From positions 1 to 16,159 of the forward strand of contig JAPEVF010000444.1 of NCBI GenBank assembly GCA_029747585.1: 16,159 nucleotides of DNA, given 5' to 3'. Each line of letters starts with the position of its first letter. Positions within the stretch are counted from its first letter, which is position 1. Positions 1 through 9,356 of this stretch are shown here, in pieces. Below the pieces are notes generated by a model. The model had not been told where the DNA came from. It searched no databases and saw only the letters and a program-made list of their open reading frames with translations. The stretch comes from Pleurotus djamor. Lineage: Eukaryota > Basidiomycota > Agaricomycetes > Agaricales > Pleurotaceae. Position numbers and translations under genes: made by a program.

Positions 1-1120
1 CCCTATTACCAACCTCTTACATCCCCAAATATCCTTGGAGCGTCGTCTTGAATCTTGATTGCCTTTTCCTTTTCCTTTTCTCTGTATTCATTTCTCATTT
101 CTCATTTCTCATTTCTCATTTCTCATTTCTCATTTCTCATTTATCATTTACATAGGACCCTGCGTTGAACTTGACGGGTTCGCAAGTCCTCTCACCTCAT
201 TTCACCTTTTTCNTTTTCTTTTTTTTCATACCGATCCTTTCACCCTTTAAATTACAAATTAAATATGCACCACAGCGGACGGTATTGGTAAGCACCTGAC
301 TCTCCCGGGCCCTGGAAAGCGGGAAGTATACCTTTCCCTTTGGGATTCTACTGGGTCCGACGATCTCGCGAGGCTTCGTGCGTTGAGGTATCCGGGGACG
401 GATGNTTTGTTTTTTGTGTTTTGGTTTTGATGGGGACGAGGAGAGGGGGAGGGGGGGCTTTGATAGCGTTGTGGGCAAGGTACGCTTGTTACTTATTCGT
501 TATTTTAATTTCTATGGTGGTTCGTGTGATGATGATGGTGATGATACGTAACTCTATTAACCTGGACATGGACCTGGACGTCTGCAGTGGTATCCTGAAA
601 TTCAACATCATCTCCCTGGCGTACCCATCGTCCTGGTTGGAGCTCGAGCTGATCTGAGAGGTCAATCCTCTAGCGTCCGGTATGTACGTCTTGTTCGTGC
701 CCACTCGCAATGCTCGCTTATTGGACGCCCAAGGACAATCACGGATGAAGAAATCCAACTGCTTGCTAAACAACTCAACGCGTCGTCTTATTTTCTCGTT
801 TCCGCGTTGACGGAACCGGAGGGTTTGGCTGTGATGTTTGAAAAGGTCGCTGGGATGCCTAGTACGTTTTTGCTTTGTTTCATCAATTCATCGTACTGTT
901 GTTCCCCTCCTTTTTACCTTGCTATTTTCTTTGCATTTCCTTTTCCTTCCTTCCTTCCTTCCCTTCTTCTTCATCGTAGCCCCGTTCACCCTATTACTTC
1001 TCCTGGAATTTCTCCTTAACCCCCCTTGGTGGAAAGCGTTTTTCTAACGCTTGATTTTCTTCTCTAGTTGGGATTAAACGTGATGACAAACGCAGAAAAC
1101 GAAGATGTATAGTGACCTAG
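1..1120 (+). CDS. Rho-type small GTPase, divergent, 5' end outside window
   Basis: Membrane-anchored Rho-like GTPase; such proteins usually control cell polarity and actin. Well supported exons are 276-479, 588-861 and 1068-1120, joined by GT-AG introns in matching phase. They show a DGxGK-like strand, then LSLWDSTGSDD (G3 region, normally WDTAGQED), LRALRYPGTDV, FDSVVGKWYPEIQHH, VPIVLVGARADLR (G4, normally TKxD), FLVSALT (G5), and a basic tail ending in a CaaX box, CIVT. The P-loop and start codon would lie left of the window. An upstream mini-exon at about 156-185 (VELDG) is possible; anything at 1-42 is unresolved. Dropping one base at N405 is needed to keep frame. A further 54-nt GTATGT...AAG intron (680-733) may be spliced in frame. 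The Gln equivalent to Ras Q61 reads Ser and the G4 Lys reads Arg, so nucleotide handling may be altered. It could be a fast-evolving paralogue or a decaying copy. Confidence 0.72.
89..150 (+). repeat. 7-bp CATTTCT tandem repeat
   Basis: Seven perfect copies of CATTTCT run from 89 to 137, followed by two decayed copies to 150. A related CCTTTT repeat precedes it at 62-80. It lies in the presumed 5' intron of the Rho-like gene, just before a CATAG acceptor at 151-155, so it also acts as a very long polypyrimidine tract. It is probably length-variable. Confidence 0.85.
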
Positions 1121-1745
1121 CATGCCCATCACTGCTTTGATGTGAACGTGAGCGTTATCGTATCTGCAGCTCAGCCATCCGAATGGCGGCGGATTACTTC
1201 CTGCTCGATATTTGCTCGATATGAGGAGCATTTGACTGTTGACTCTCAGGTGACAGGTAGTCCTTTCAAGTTGAACGTTTAACAGCGGAAGAGTGTCATC
1301 TTCGTGCGCTCGCTGGTCTTATCATGCTCTTTACCAATTTGCTACTGAGTGCTGAGCATTCACGATGCTACCACTTCGTAGCACGCACCCATTTGGTCTG
1401 AATTGATCTCAACTGACCTTTTCCGTGCCATCAGAGGCGAGGAATTCGCCAGAACCACCATCAATGAGATATTCTGTAAGTATCCTCTGAGCTCGGATCA
1501 TCACCAATCATGCGTCGACAGCGTACTTTCTGTGCTCCCACAGTCACCTTACAGCCTCGATACCCAAGGTAAGTACATAATCTCCTCCTAATTCCCACTG
1601 GTCCTCACGCGATACTGCTTATTCCTGCGTATAGAAATATGGTCTCAGATATCGGTATCGGATATCCAGTTCAAGCCTTCGCGTAGCGTTATGTGTTCCT
1701 TGCACCGCCATCACCGCGATGAGTCCAATCACTGGTACTTAGCCT
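1121..1745. other. Spacer with coding-like fragments, no confident gene
   Basis: About 600 nt between the GTPase stop and the TATA box of the next gene. Short open stretches look coding: about 1141-1278 in one frame, and about 1259-1400 in another (includes LTAEECHLRALAGLIML). A third run, from about 1403, is followed by two credible introns (1475-1539 with GTAAGT...CACAG; 1570-1634 with GTAAGT...TATAG). I could not join these into one protein or recognise a family. They may be exons of a small unknown gene or a relic of a dead one. Confidence 0.3.
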
Positions 1746-1835
1746 TATAAATATCAAAGCTATAACGGAGCGTTTATCGTTTATCGTTTATCGTTCAGAC
1801 TAATCCTCTTTCCTCTTTCCTCTTTCCGCTTTCCG
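1746..1835 (+). promoter_or_regulatory. Core promoter of the first F-box gene
   Basis: TATAAATA at 1746-1753 is followed by three copies of GTTTATC (about 1772-1794) and a CT tract with repeated CCTCTTT (about 1805-1830). The start codon is at 1874, about 120 nt after the TATA box. A TATA box followed by a pyrimidine-rich leader is a usual basidiomycete promoter layout. The role is inferred from position. Confidence 0.55.
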
Positions 1836-1873
1836 ATTCCCTCTCCTTCGCCCCATTTTCCTTTACCTTTCCC

Positions 1874-4347
1874 ATGGCCTCGATCACCCCACCGACGTCT
1901 AAATCTAACATTCCAAACGAAATATGGCTCCGAATCGTGTCTTACCTCCCTCCCTCTGCGGTACGCAACGAATATATCGGTGTGAACCGATTTTTCTTCG
2001 ACTACGTCATGGATAGACGGTATCATACCGTTAGGTTGAAGATGAGCGAAGGGGTGCTGGAGAAGCCAGAGGGGTTGAGGAGGTTGGTTAACCTCACGTA
2101 AGTACCCACGTCTCTCCGGTCTTTGATCTTGGAACACTTTTATTGGGGGTTCTTTTTTGATAAGAGAGTTGGAATATTGATATTGATAAGTGGATGGTTT
2201 TTATGGGTTTTAGACCGTTTGGCGCGAAACGAACGAGGAGGCTGGTTATTGACGTTTCGGTGCTTGGGAAGGTGGAAGATGCACTAACGGTAGAGAGGGC
2301 GTTCACTATTCAACACCATCCGAGCTCTAGGAAACGCAAACCCGCATCATCACCTTTGTCCCCGCCGTCAGCTTGGTCCTCTCGTATCCCAACGTCTCTA
2401 AAGCTCAAACCCTCCAGTCAAACGGACGACAAAAACAAAGGCGAATCGAGTATCTACCCACGCATCGAATACATCATCTCCCTCCTCTCCTCCATCGACC
2501 ACCTGGAGGTCCACGGCGACAACAATTCGAAGCGTCTGACGAACCGAGAGTTGAGCGCGCTTGTTCCGTTTTTTGGGTTTGTGTGGTCGGTGGCTGGGGA
2601 GACGGTGGTGAAGGTTAGCTTGGATATGTCCCCAGAGGTGTTTGGATATGTCCTTCGGGGGTATTGTCAATGTCTACCTTCACCAGTGGGGAATTTGGGG
2701 TTGGGGATGAAAAGGAAGGACGCGAACGCGACGAAGACGTCTTCCGAGTCGACGCATAGATGTCTGCAAGAGCTTTCCATCAAGTTCATCGTTTCGTTTA
2801 CTTTTCAAACGCCGGACACACCCCCATCTACATCGAAATTTCCGTCAACTCCGACTCCAAACCATGCTTATTCGTCTGACTCTGCGTGCATCGCTTTGAT
2901 TTTACGGTTGATCAACTCATCCAGAGAGTCTTTGCATATGCTCCGCTTTCTTGACTGGTACGGCTTTTCGTCGTTTCCTCTACTCCTAGCGCAACTTGGT
3001 ACGCTCTCCAGACTCCTTTCTCCTGTATCCTCCTAACTCACCTCCTTGACGCTCCTTTCTCACTTATTCCCCGTTTTCTCATTTGTGTACGGATAGATAC
3101 CCTCCCCAACCTCCAAACAACCTCAATCCGTACTCGCATTCCACGTTTCGCAGTAATACCCCCTAATACCACACTCTACGCTACCGAACTGAAACCGACA
3201 GCGGAAGCTATCACCACCTTTCTCATGAAGCACGACGCCACGCTGCGGCATTTGGACCTTGATTTGATGGAAGGTTGGGAAGCCCAAGACACTGTAGTGT
3301 GCAGGGATGTGCTTGAACCGAGGTTGAGGCTTACGGGGCTGAGGTCGTTGAGGCTTAATCCGCTGACGGTGTATTCGCGTACGCCGGCTGCGATGACGAT
3401 ACTTCGACATTTGATCGGTGGGACTGGGATGGTGGTTTCGCCTTCTTCGTCTGGGACACAATTGGAGACGGGCTTGTTCCATGGCTCTGGCAAGTCAAAT
3501 TCAGAGCTTACCCGACTCGCGATCGTATCCTACAAATTCTCCGCTACGACTCTTCAGACGCTGTTGATGAAAGTGGCGGATTCCCTACGAAAGCTTGTGA
3601 ATCTTGAAGTTTCCGTGAAGGGGGAGGTAGCGAGTCAGTTGATTGAATGTTTCGTTGAGAAACTTCCGTTGCTGGAAAGCTTGGAGTTGACGGTGCATGC
3701 TGGGACTCCAGCGCAGAGTATAGACGTGAGTTAGCGTATCATCCTTGTTTTTTTTTTCCTTTCTGAAGTCTTCGTTGTTATTTGATGGGTGGTTTCGTGC
3801 TTAGGACCTTACCCACGCCATACTCTCCCAAGTGCCTCCACCCGGGCACCATCGAGCAGAGCCAATGTCAATATGGCACCTCCAAAGCATCTTCGTCTCT
3901 TTCCACAACGAGCCCTCTCCCTATCCATACGGATCTTCATACGACTTCACGTCTTCGTGTCTATTCATGATGGCATTTTGCGTCGCGTTTCCGACTGTCC
4001 AAGAAATCTTACCGTCGCTTTCTTCGAATCCGTACGGAGTGGCGTACGACGATATCTTAAGGGGTGAGAGGTATCGTTACCTCCGTCAGAAATTCGAGGT
4101 GGTGTGTCCTGGGAATTGGTTGTATTCGAAGTATGCTTTTGTACAGGAGCTTGAGGCTGTAGCGGAGAGGGAGAGTGTGGGTGTGGTGAGCCAGCCAACG
4201 CCAACAGTGGTCATTCGATCGACGCGTTATTCGAAGGCTGCTGATGAGGCGGAGGGAATCAAGTCCGGAAGGGGGGGAGAAGGAAGAAGAAGAGTGAGGG
4301 AAGGGAGAGATTACGACGGTTCCCCGTTCTTCAAGAGTAGAGCCTAA
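1874..4347 (+). CDS. F-box protein with LRR-like body
   Basis: Predicted SCF ubiquitin-ligase adaptor: the F-box would bind Skp1 and the rest would select a substrate. Exons 1874-2097, 2214-2998, 3097-3725 and 3805-4347 join in frame to 726 codons plus stop; the introns (116, 98 and 79 nt) are GT-AG. The F-box is at about residues 13-60 (IPNEIWLRIVSYLPPSAV). The body has irregular Leu-rich segments such as LRHLDLDLMEGW and LRKLVNLEVSV, typical of poorly conserved agaric F-box/LRR proteins. The C-terminus (about 50 residues) is charged, rich in Gly, Arg and Glu, and probably disordered. The start has a good context (TTTCCCATGG) after a CT-rich leader. First of three F-box genes in the same direction. 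The substrate is unknown. Confidence 0.78.
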
Positions 4348-4571
4348 GTCGTATCAATTACTGTCTATGACGATATTCAACCGTATATGTCACTAGCACC
4401 GGTCAAAGCATACACACGCACAACGCCATAGAAGTCCGTGCCCGCCACCGCGTCCCTAGGGAAGTGCTGGAGGAAAGGGTATAAACTTAGGGAGACTCTC
4501 CTATTTCCTCACACTGCCGAGCCAGCGCCTCAGCCTACAGTTCCTCCCCTTGCCTTACGATCACAACCACC
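4348..4571 (+). promoter_or_regulatory. Intergenic promoter of the second F-box gene
   Basis: A 224-nt spacer. TATAAA lies at 4480-4485, 87 nt before the start codon, followed by a pyrimidine-rich leader. The start context is ACCACCATGG. Confidence 0.5.
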
Positions 4572-6010
4572 ATGGTGAGTATCCGACCGCACGCCTAAGA
4601 AACGTCTCTGACAATTTACTCCTTAGCCCCAATTAAATCCAGATGATGCTCACGCAATCATCGAAACGAAAATTCGCGAGCATGAAAACGCCATTCAAGA
4701 GCTCAAAAGCACGCGAAACGCCTATACATACGTGTCACAGCTCCCCGCCGAGGTCCTTTCCATGATATTCATACAAGTCAAGCGTGACCACAGCATGGAA
4801 TATGACGACGAAGCAGACAAAGTCATTGATGTGCCGTTCAACCTCGGCTGGATGAAGGTTTCCGCAGTTTGTCGCCATTGGCGTCAGGTCAGCTTGGATA
4901 CGCTGTGTTTGTGGACGGACATCAACTTCGGGTTTGGAGACGTTGAGTATATCGAAGAGATGTTGAAACGCTCAAAGACTGCGCTGCTCGACTTGGTCCT
5001 CTCTTTCGCCAATGCCCCTCACGCATGCAACATCGCTCGGAAATGGGATCTTGCGGTTCACGCCGTTTCTACAAAGAACTTGAAGAGCATTAGCCTACAC
5101 ACTGAGGAAGACTCTCGCTCTATTTTGCGGCTCCTGGAATCTCATGGGGATCGCCCGTCGCTTCTTCAGAGTCTCAGGCTTAACTGCGATAACTGGATGG
5201 GACCCGCCATTAGCGCATGGAGCGATATGCCTGCTCTGCGAACTCTGGAGGTCTTGGGCATTCCGCTTCCTGGAATGTTTCCCCTCTTTCCCAACCTCAA
5301 AGTCCTCTTACTGGATCCTCCTGAAGACCACCCTGTATCAGTGTCTTATGTCCTTCAAGTACTGCGAAGTGNAANTGAATGCTTCTCCCAGCTCCCATCC
5401 TTCAATGGTGGGACTTGGATTGTTGATTCTCGCGGACGNCTCATCATTTACCATCGCGGAGGAGTCAGATGCTTCATTCTCCCCAGTAAACGAGCTCCGT
5501 CGGAGATCGTTCCTATTTCATCTGTCTGGGAGGTCTATCATGATTCGGATATGTTTGGTGCTCCTTTCATCACCACGCCGGCGCTGGATCGGAGATATTT
5601 TGTCTGGGGCGCGTACATATCCACTGTCAACGACCCACACGAAACCTTCGGCAGCCGTAAGGTCACGCGATGTAACAAGATTTGGTCTCGAGGGCTTCCT
5701 CTTCCTCTCCTTTACTCGCAGACACTGGGTTCGTTTGGCTGCTATTCTGGCTTGTACGCTGAGGTACATGGGCACGTCTCGGCTTTCTCATTTTCCTGGC
5801 TGTATGGACTCAAAAAGGGTTCTTCACGACTGGAAGACGTATCCATTGACCCTACGTATATCTCCTTAAGCAAATTTTCTTACCCTAATATTGGAAGTGA
5901 TGAGTTTCCTTCGCGACTAAGTATCATATGATGAAGAGTCGGGCAGATTGATGATAGAGTATTATGATACGAAAAAATCTACATGGCGGATCGAATTGGC
6001 CCAGATGTAG
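4572..6010 (+). CDS. Chimeric F-box protein, 3' end frameshifted
   Basis: Exon 1 is only the ATG (4572-4574). A 52-nt intron (4575-4626) leads to exon 2. The N-terminus is a helical lead-in (IREHENAIQELKSTRNA) followed by the F-box (about residues 56-105: SQLPAEVLSMIF, then VSAVCRHWRQVSLDTLCLW), the standard start of agaric F-box proteins. LRR-like sequence follows to about 5334 (LRTLEVLGIPLP). From 5392 the protein instead matches the last exon of the next gene: LIIYHRGG, SVWEVYH, RRYFVWGAY and GSFGCYSGLYAEV align with LIIPHIRG, QVWEATS, PQIFVWSGY and GALGCFSGVYAGP. The join falls on a probable 57-nt intron (5335-5391), which is phase-neutral. As read, the frame stops at 5931. The homologous tail (SYDEESGRLMIEYY) continues one frame over to a TAG at 6008-6010, so the C-terminus is broken. 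Confidence 0.7.
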
Positions 6011-6127
6011 TCGTAGCTAGTTTGTTGAAGCGAATGGTTCCCTGCACTCAGGCTGGATCGCCTAAGTCTTCACTGACTGAATCAGAACTGTCACTGAGAC
6101 TACTTAGTAGCACTAAGTCACGGGGGG

Positions 6128-6149
6128 ACGCGTCGCGTGTTCGACGCGT
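6128..6149. promoter_or_regulatory. Palindromic pair of ACGCGT boxes
   Basis: ACGCGTCG, a 6-nt spacer (CGTGTT), then CGACGCGT: a perfect 8-bp inverted repeat 41 nt before the next start codon. ACGCGT is the known recognition core of the fungal MBF cell-cycle factor (MCB box). Binding here is inferred. Confidence 0.5.
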
Positions 6150-6189
6150 GGGCAAAATACGGCGGCGCGTAAGTTGACCTAAGACCACC

Positions 6190-7888
6190 ATGTTCTCTCC
6201 CAGTGTCATGGCTAATGGCATTCGTCCGGACTTTCTACTGACCTTCTTGACGGTGGTGCCGACGCTGGGATATCTATGTCGAAACTACCTGTCGCAGTAT
6301 TTTCGATGCATTGTCTACCACCGCCGTCGCCGAACCACGCTCTCCGATATGCCTTTTGACGTCATTTACGCCCTCTCTTTGCACTTGTCTGTCAATGATC
6401 TCTGTAACCTGCGATGCGTGAGTCTCAGTGCCTTCGCTGAAAAACGTGTTCACAGGCCTCTTGCTCTAGGCATCGAAAAGTCTGGCTAGACATATCTACG
6501 ATCGTTCAGTGTGGATGACCGTCCTCAAGGACATCCTAGAGGTTCGGCCAATCCCAAGACTGACATACAGCCTCGGCAAAATGTCTCTGGACGAATGCAT
6601 TTTCATATGTATCCGACTCACGCGTCTGGATGGAAGAATACGTGGTCTTCATTCCAACACATCGCTTTCTCTCACCAAGACCTATGAAGTCAAGGACACG
6701 AAACCGAGGATCCTCCCCGGGGGGCGTTACTTCGTTACGCAAGAAGACTCAGGACACAGTTTGATGGTTCATGAAAGCGGAGCCGACTCGTTGGCGTTTG
6801 GTAAACCCTTGATTCCACGGTTTGAACTACCTGTCGACAAATGGGAATTCTTCACCGCATCTTCGGAACATATCATCGTTGCGGCTGCCTCTGTAGAGAG
6901 GAAATGGTCCACAGAGCTCGGTCAACCAGTGTCAGTCCGCATGTCTTCCCCTAGTCGTCAGTACCTGATTGTTCCCAGCTTTACCAGTTGCGTCCGTATA
7001 TATGACTGTAATCCATCCTTAGGGAAGTTCGCGCAATTGGATCAGTTCACAATGGACTTTTCCATTAAATACCTGACAATCACGAACACGTATATCGCCA
7101 TCCAAGGATCACTCATGGGCCATAATTACGTTCGCTTTTACCTTGAACATCTTGACACACCTGTTATGAAATTGCCTCGTATGTCTTCAGTACGTGCTTC
7201 ATCAACATTCTTCCTTCCATTCACTCATCGCGCTTAGCCTCCTCACTCACATTGTGGATCTATGCTACTCGATGGATATGGACATCTTATCATCCCTCAT
7301 ATCCGGGGTACACGCATTTTTAAACTCCCCGCGTTGAAACCTGTTACTCCTCAACGTATCACTGGAAAAGGCGAAGTAATCATAATTCAGCAAGTTTGGG
7401 AAGCTACAAGCCCTCCTGACGTATTCCAGTATCCATTCCTGGTGTCGTCACTCTCTGACTTGACTCCCCAAATTTTCGTTTGGTCTGGATATTACATGTA
7501 CGTATTATCCCCATGTCATCCCAAAATAGCCTTCGAGGGGTGCAAAATAGAAAGGCATACCGAAGCTTGGCCTCATCGTCACCTCAATGGACCCGCTCGC
7601 GGGGCATTGGGTTGTTTCTCGGGCGTATACGCCGGACCCAAAGGAAAAATCTCGACTTTTATCGTCCGCAAACTGCACGACTACGGCTTGTCCCGAGGAT
7701 CTCTTCGACTGGGTGTCCCCTCTGGCTCAGATGGAGGCAATGTTTCATTGGCCAAGTTCGATTATCCTGACCTCAAGGATGATGAAACAGTTACACATCT
7801 CTCATATGATGAGGAGTCAGGAAAAATTGCTATGGAATATCGGGCGCCTGGAAAGGGAAGGTGGCGTATACTGCTCGTGGATATGTAA
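6190..7888 (+). CDS. F-box protein with unusual hydrophobic N-terminus
   Basis: Exons 6190-6417, 6470-7189 and 7238-7888 (introns of 52 and 48 nt, GTGAGT...CTCTAG and GTACGT...GCTTAG, both phase 0) encode 532 residues. The F-box is at about residues 52-95 (MPFDVIYALSLHLSVNDL, then CASKSLARHIYDRSVW after splicing). The body (VRIYDCNPSLGKFAQLD and similar) suggests a beta-rich, possibly propeller-like substrate domain, as in agaric F-box proteins of this class. Before the F-box is a 53-residue extension with a hydrophobic run at about 14-29 (FLLTFLTVVPTLGYL), which could be a membrane or signal segment. The start was chosen for its ACCACCATG context; Met54 is the alternative and would remove this segment. 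It is the intact relative of the 3' half of the preceding gene. It ends 108 nt before the convergent next gene. Confidence 0.82.
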
Positions 7889-7996
7889 CTACAAGTTCTC
7901 CCTGGGCGCAGTTTTTCGTACATAATCCCACAGACCGCCGTTGTTCGAATCAGCGGCATCTTCCCAAATCTTGCCAAAAGTGTGAGTGTTGAGCAG

Positions 7997-9356
7997 TTAT
8001 TGCGTGACTGAAAGTCGACCCACCCAAGAATCCAAAGCAACAAGGATATCTTCCGAAGCCGGCCCCACTTCATCGGAGACATAATACGTCTTGTCTTCAA
8101 CTTCAAGGACGCAAAACCTCCATTTATAACCATCAGACAGCACGAATTTTTGAGGATCGTTTCTTGCAAAGAGCTTGGCGTTAGTTCGTGGGTTTATTAG
8201 TAACAATTGCATGCAACTTACTCAAGCAAGGCGCTGGCGTTCATTGCCTGAGCGACGCCTTCAGAAATATGATCAGGCAAGAATCCACCGCCAAAGCATT
8301 TGAGCTCCATCGAGACTAGATTTCGGTGCGAGACTTGCGCGGAACAGGCGATCATTCCGAGATTCATAAGATCTTGTGCCACAAGGTTGCTGTCATCGTC
8401 GACCATGTACGAGACCACATCGACGATGCCGTGGAATTCGTAGTTCCCGTCTTTGCACGCATGGGTACTCGCTGGGAATGTCAATTGCGGGGAGAATTTG
8501 GGTGTGAGTAAATCTCTCTGTGTCTTGAAGTTCTCTCCAGGGTTGGCCATACTCTCCACGATATGATCGACGGCGATATACTCGGACATACGCTCTTTCT
8601 ATGAAGAGATCAAGTAGCGGGCTCAAGTATCTTGCAACAAAAGCAACTCACGTGGGACACACCGAAATTCTTGAGATGCTCCTGCGTTTCCGTGAACCTA
8701 GGGCTGATCCGACGAGTAAATGCTCGTTCGCGAAGTCGTGCTCTGTTAAACTTGATCTCGCCGCGACGGTACCCAAGCGCTTCTAGGTGCTCGGTCTTGA
8801 CGTCACTGAACCCGAGAGACTGGGAGGTGTAAATTTCAAAGGGAACTATTACCATCAAAGGGTACTTGCGGTGGTAGTCTGGGCGAAGTCGTTGAGAGCT
8901 TTCAAGGCCTTCCGTTCTTTCGCACCGAAGCCGGTGTTTGTCGACAAGGATTGCAGTAGGCGTTGACAAGCCTCTATTGCTTTGAGTCGTTGCTTCTCCT
9001 CAGCCGTTGCTTTCTTGGCGGCGTCACTGGGCTTCGTATCGACATATGACTTGTCATTTTCTTCTTCCTTTGCCTCCTTTCCGGCATTTCGTTCGAAGTC
9101 TTCTGGGTTGCTGACTTCGTTCTCCTCCTCCTCCTCCTCCTCCTCAGAGTCTGGGACAGCAGCAAAATCAGCGAAAACATCAAGGGNACTCTGCGTCAGG
9201 AAGGGGAGTAAGAACAAGAGCTGGGGAGAGCGACGCCGCAGAGGCAGAATTGGCAGAAACGGATGTCGTCTGGGAAGAAGAGCTAGTGAGTGTGGCTGGC
9301 CTCCCGCGCTGGACGGGTTTGACGCTTCGCTTCGATCGCGAGGAAGACTGAAGCAT
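7997..9356 (-). CDS. Unknown fungal protein with PD-(D/E)XK nuclease-like domain
   Basis: Exons (5' to 3') 9356-8870, 8819-8652, 8598-8222 and 8162-7997 give about 398 residues, if one base is dropped at N9187. The first intron (8869-8820) has a GCAAGT donor; the others are GT-AG. The first 150 residues are Ser-rich, then acidic with a run of eight Glu, then basic and helical; probably disordered. The C-terminal half has HGIVD (Asp278), SMELK (Glu316, Lys318), then a helix with Gln335 and LSDGYKWRF (352-360). A GxxD strand, an ExK strand, an Ala/Gln helix and a 'DG.kW.F' strand are hallmarks of restriction-endonuclease-like folds found in many fungal orphan proteins. The fold is inferred and activity untested; the Asp-Glu spacing (38) is rather long. 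I recognise no named orthologue. Confidence 0.7.

Noticed and set aside
89..150. Regularly repeated short units, considered as a CRISPR-like array
   Set aside because: Seven-base units without spacers in a fungal intron: a simple minisatellite.
1781..2137. Minus-strand ORF of 118 codons over the first F-box exon
   Set aside because: Antisense shadow of the F-box exon and its CT-rich leader; low complexity (Gly/Lys/Glu repeats).
5983..6177. ORF of 64 codons starting at 5983
   Set aside because: It overlaps the conserved tail of the chimeric F-box gene in another frame and is Arg/Ser-rich with no family features.
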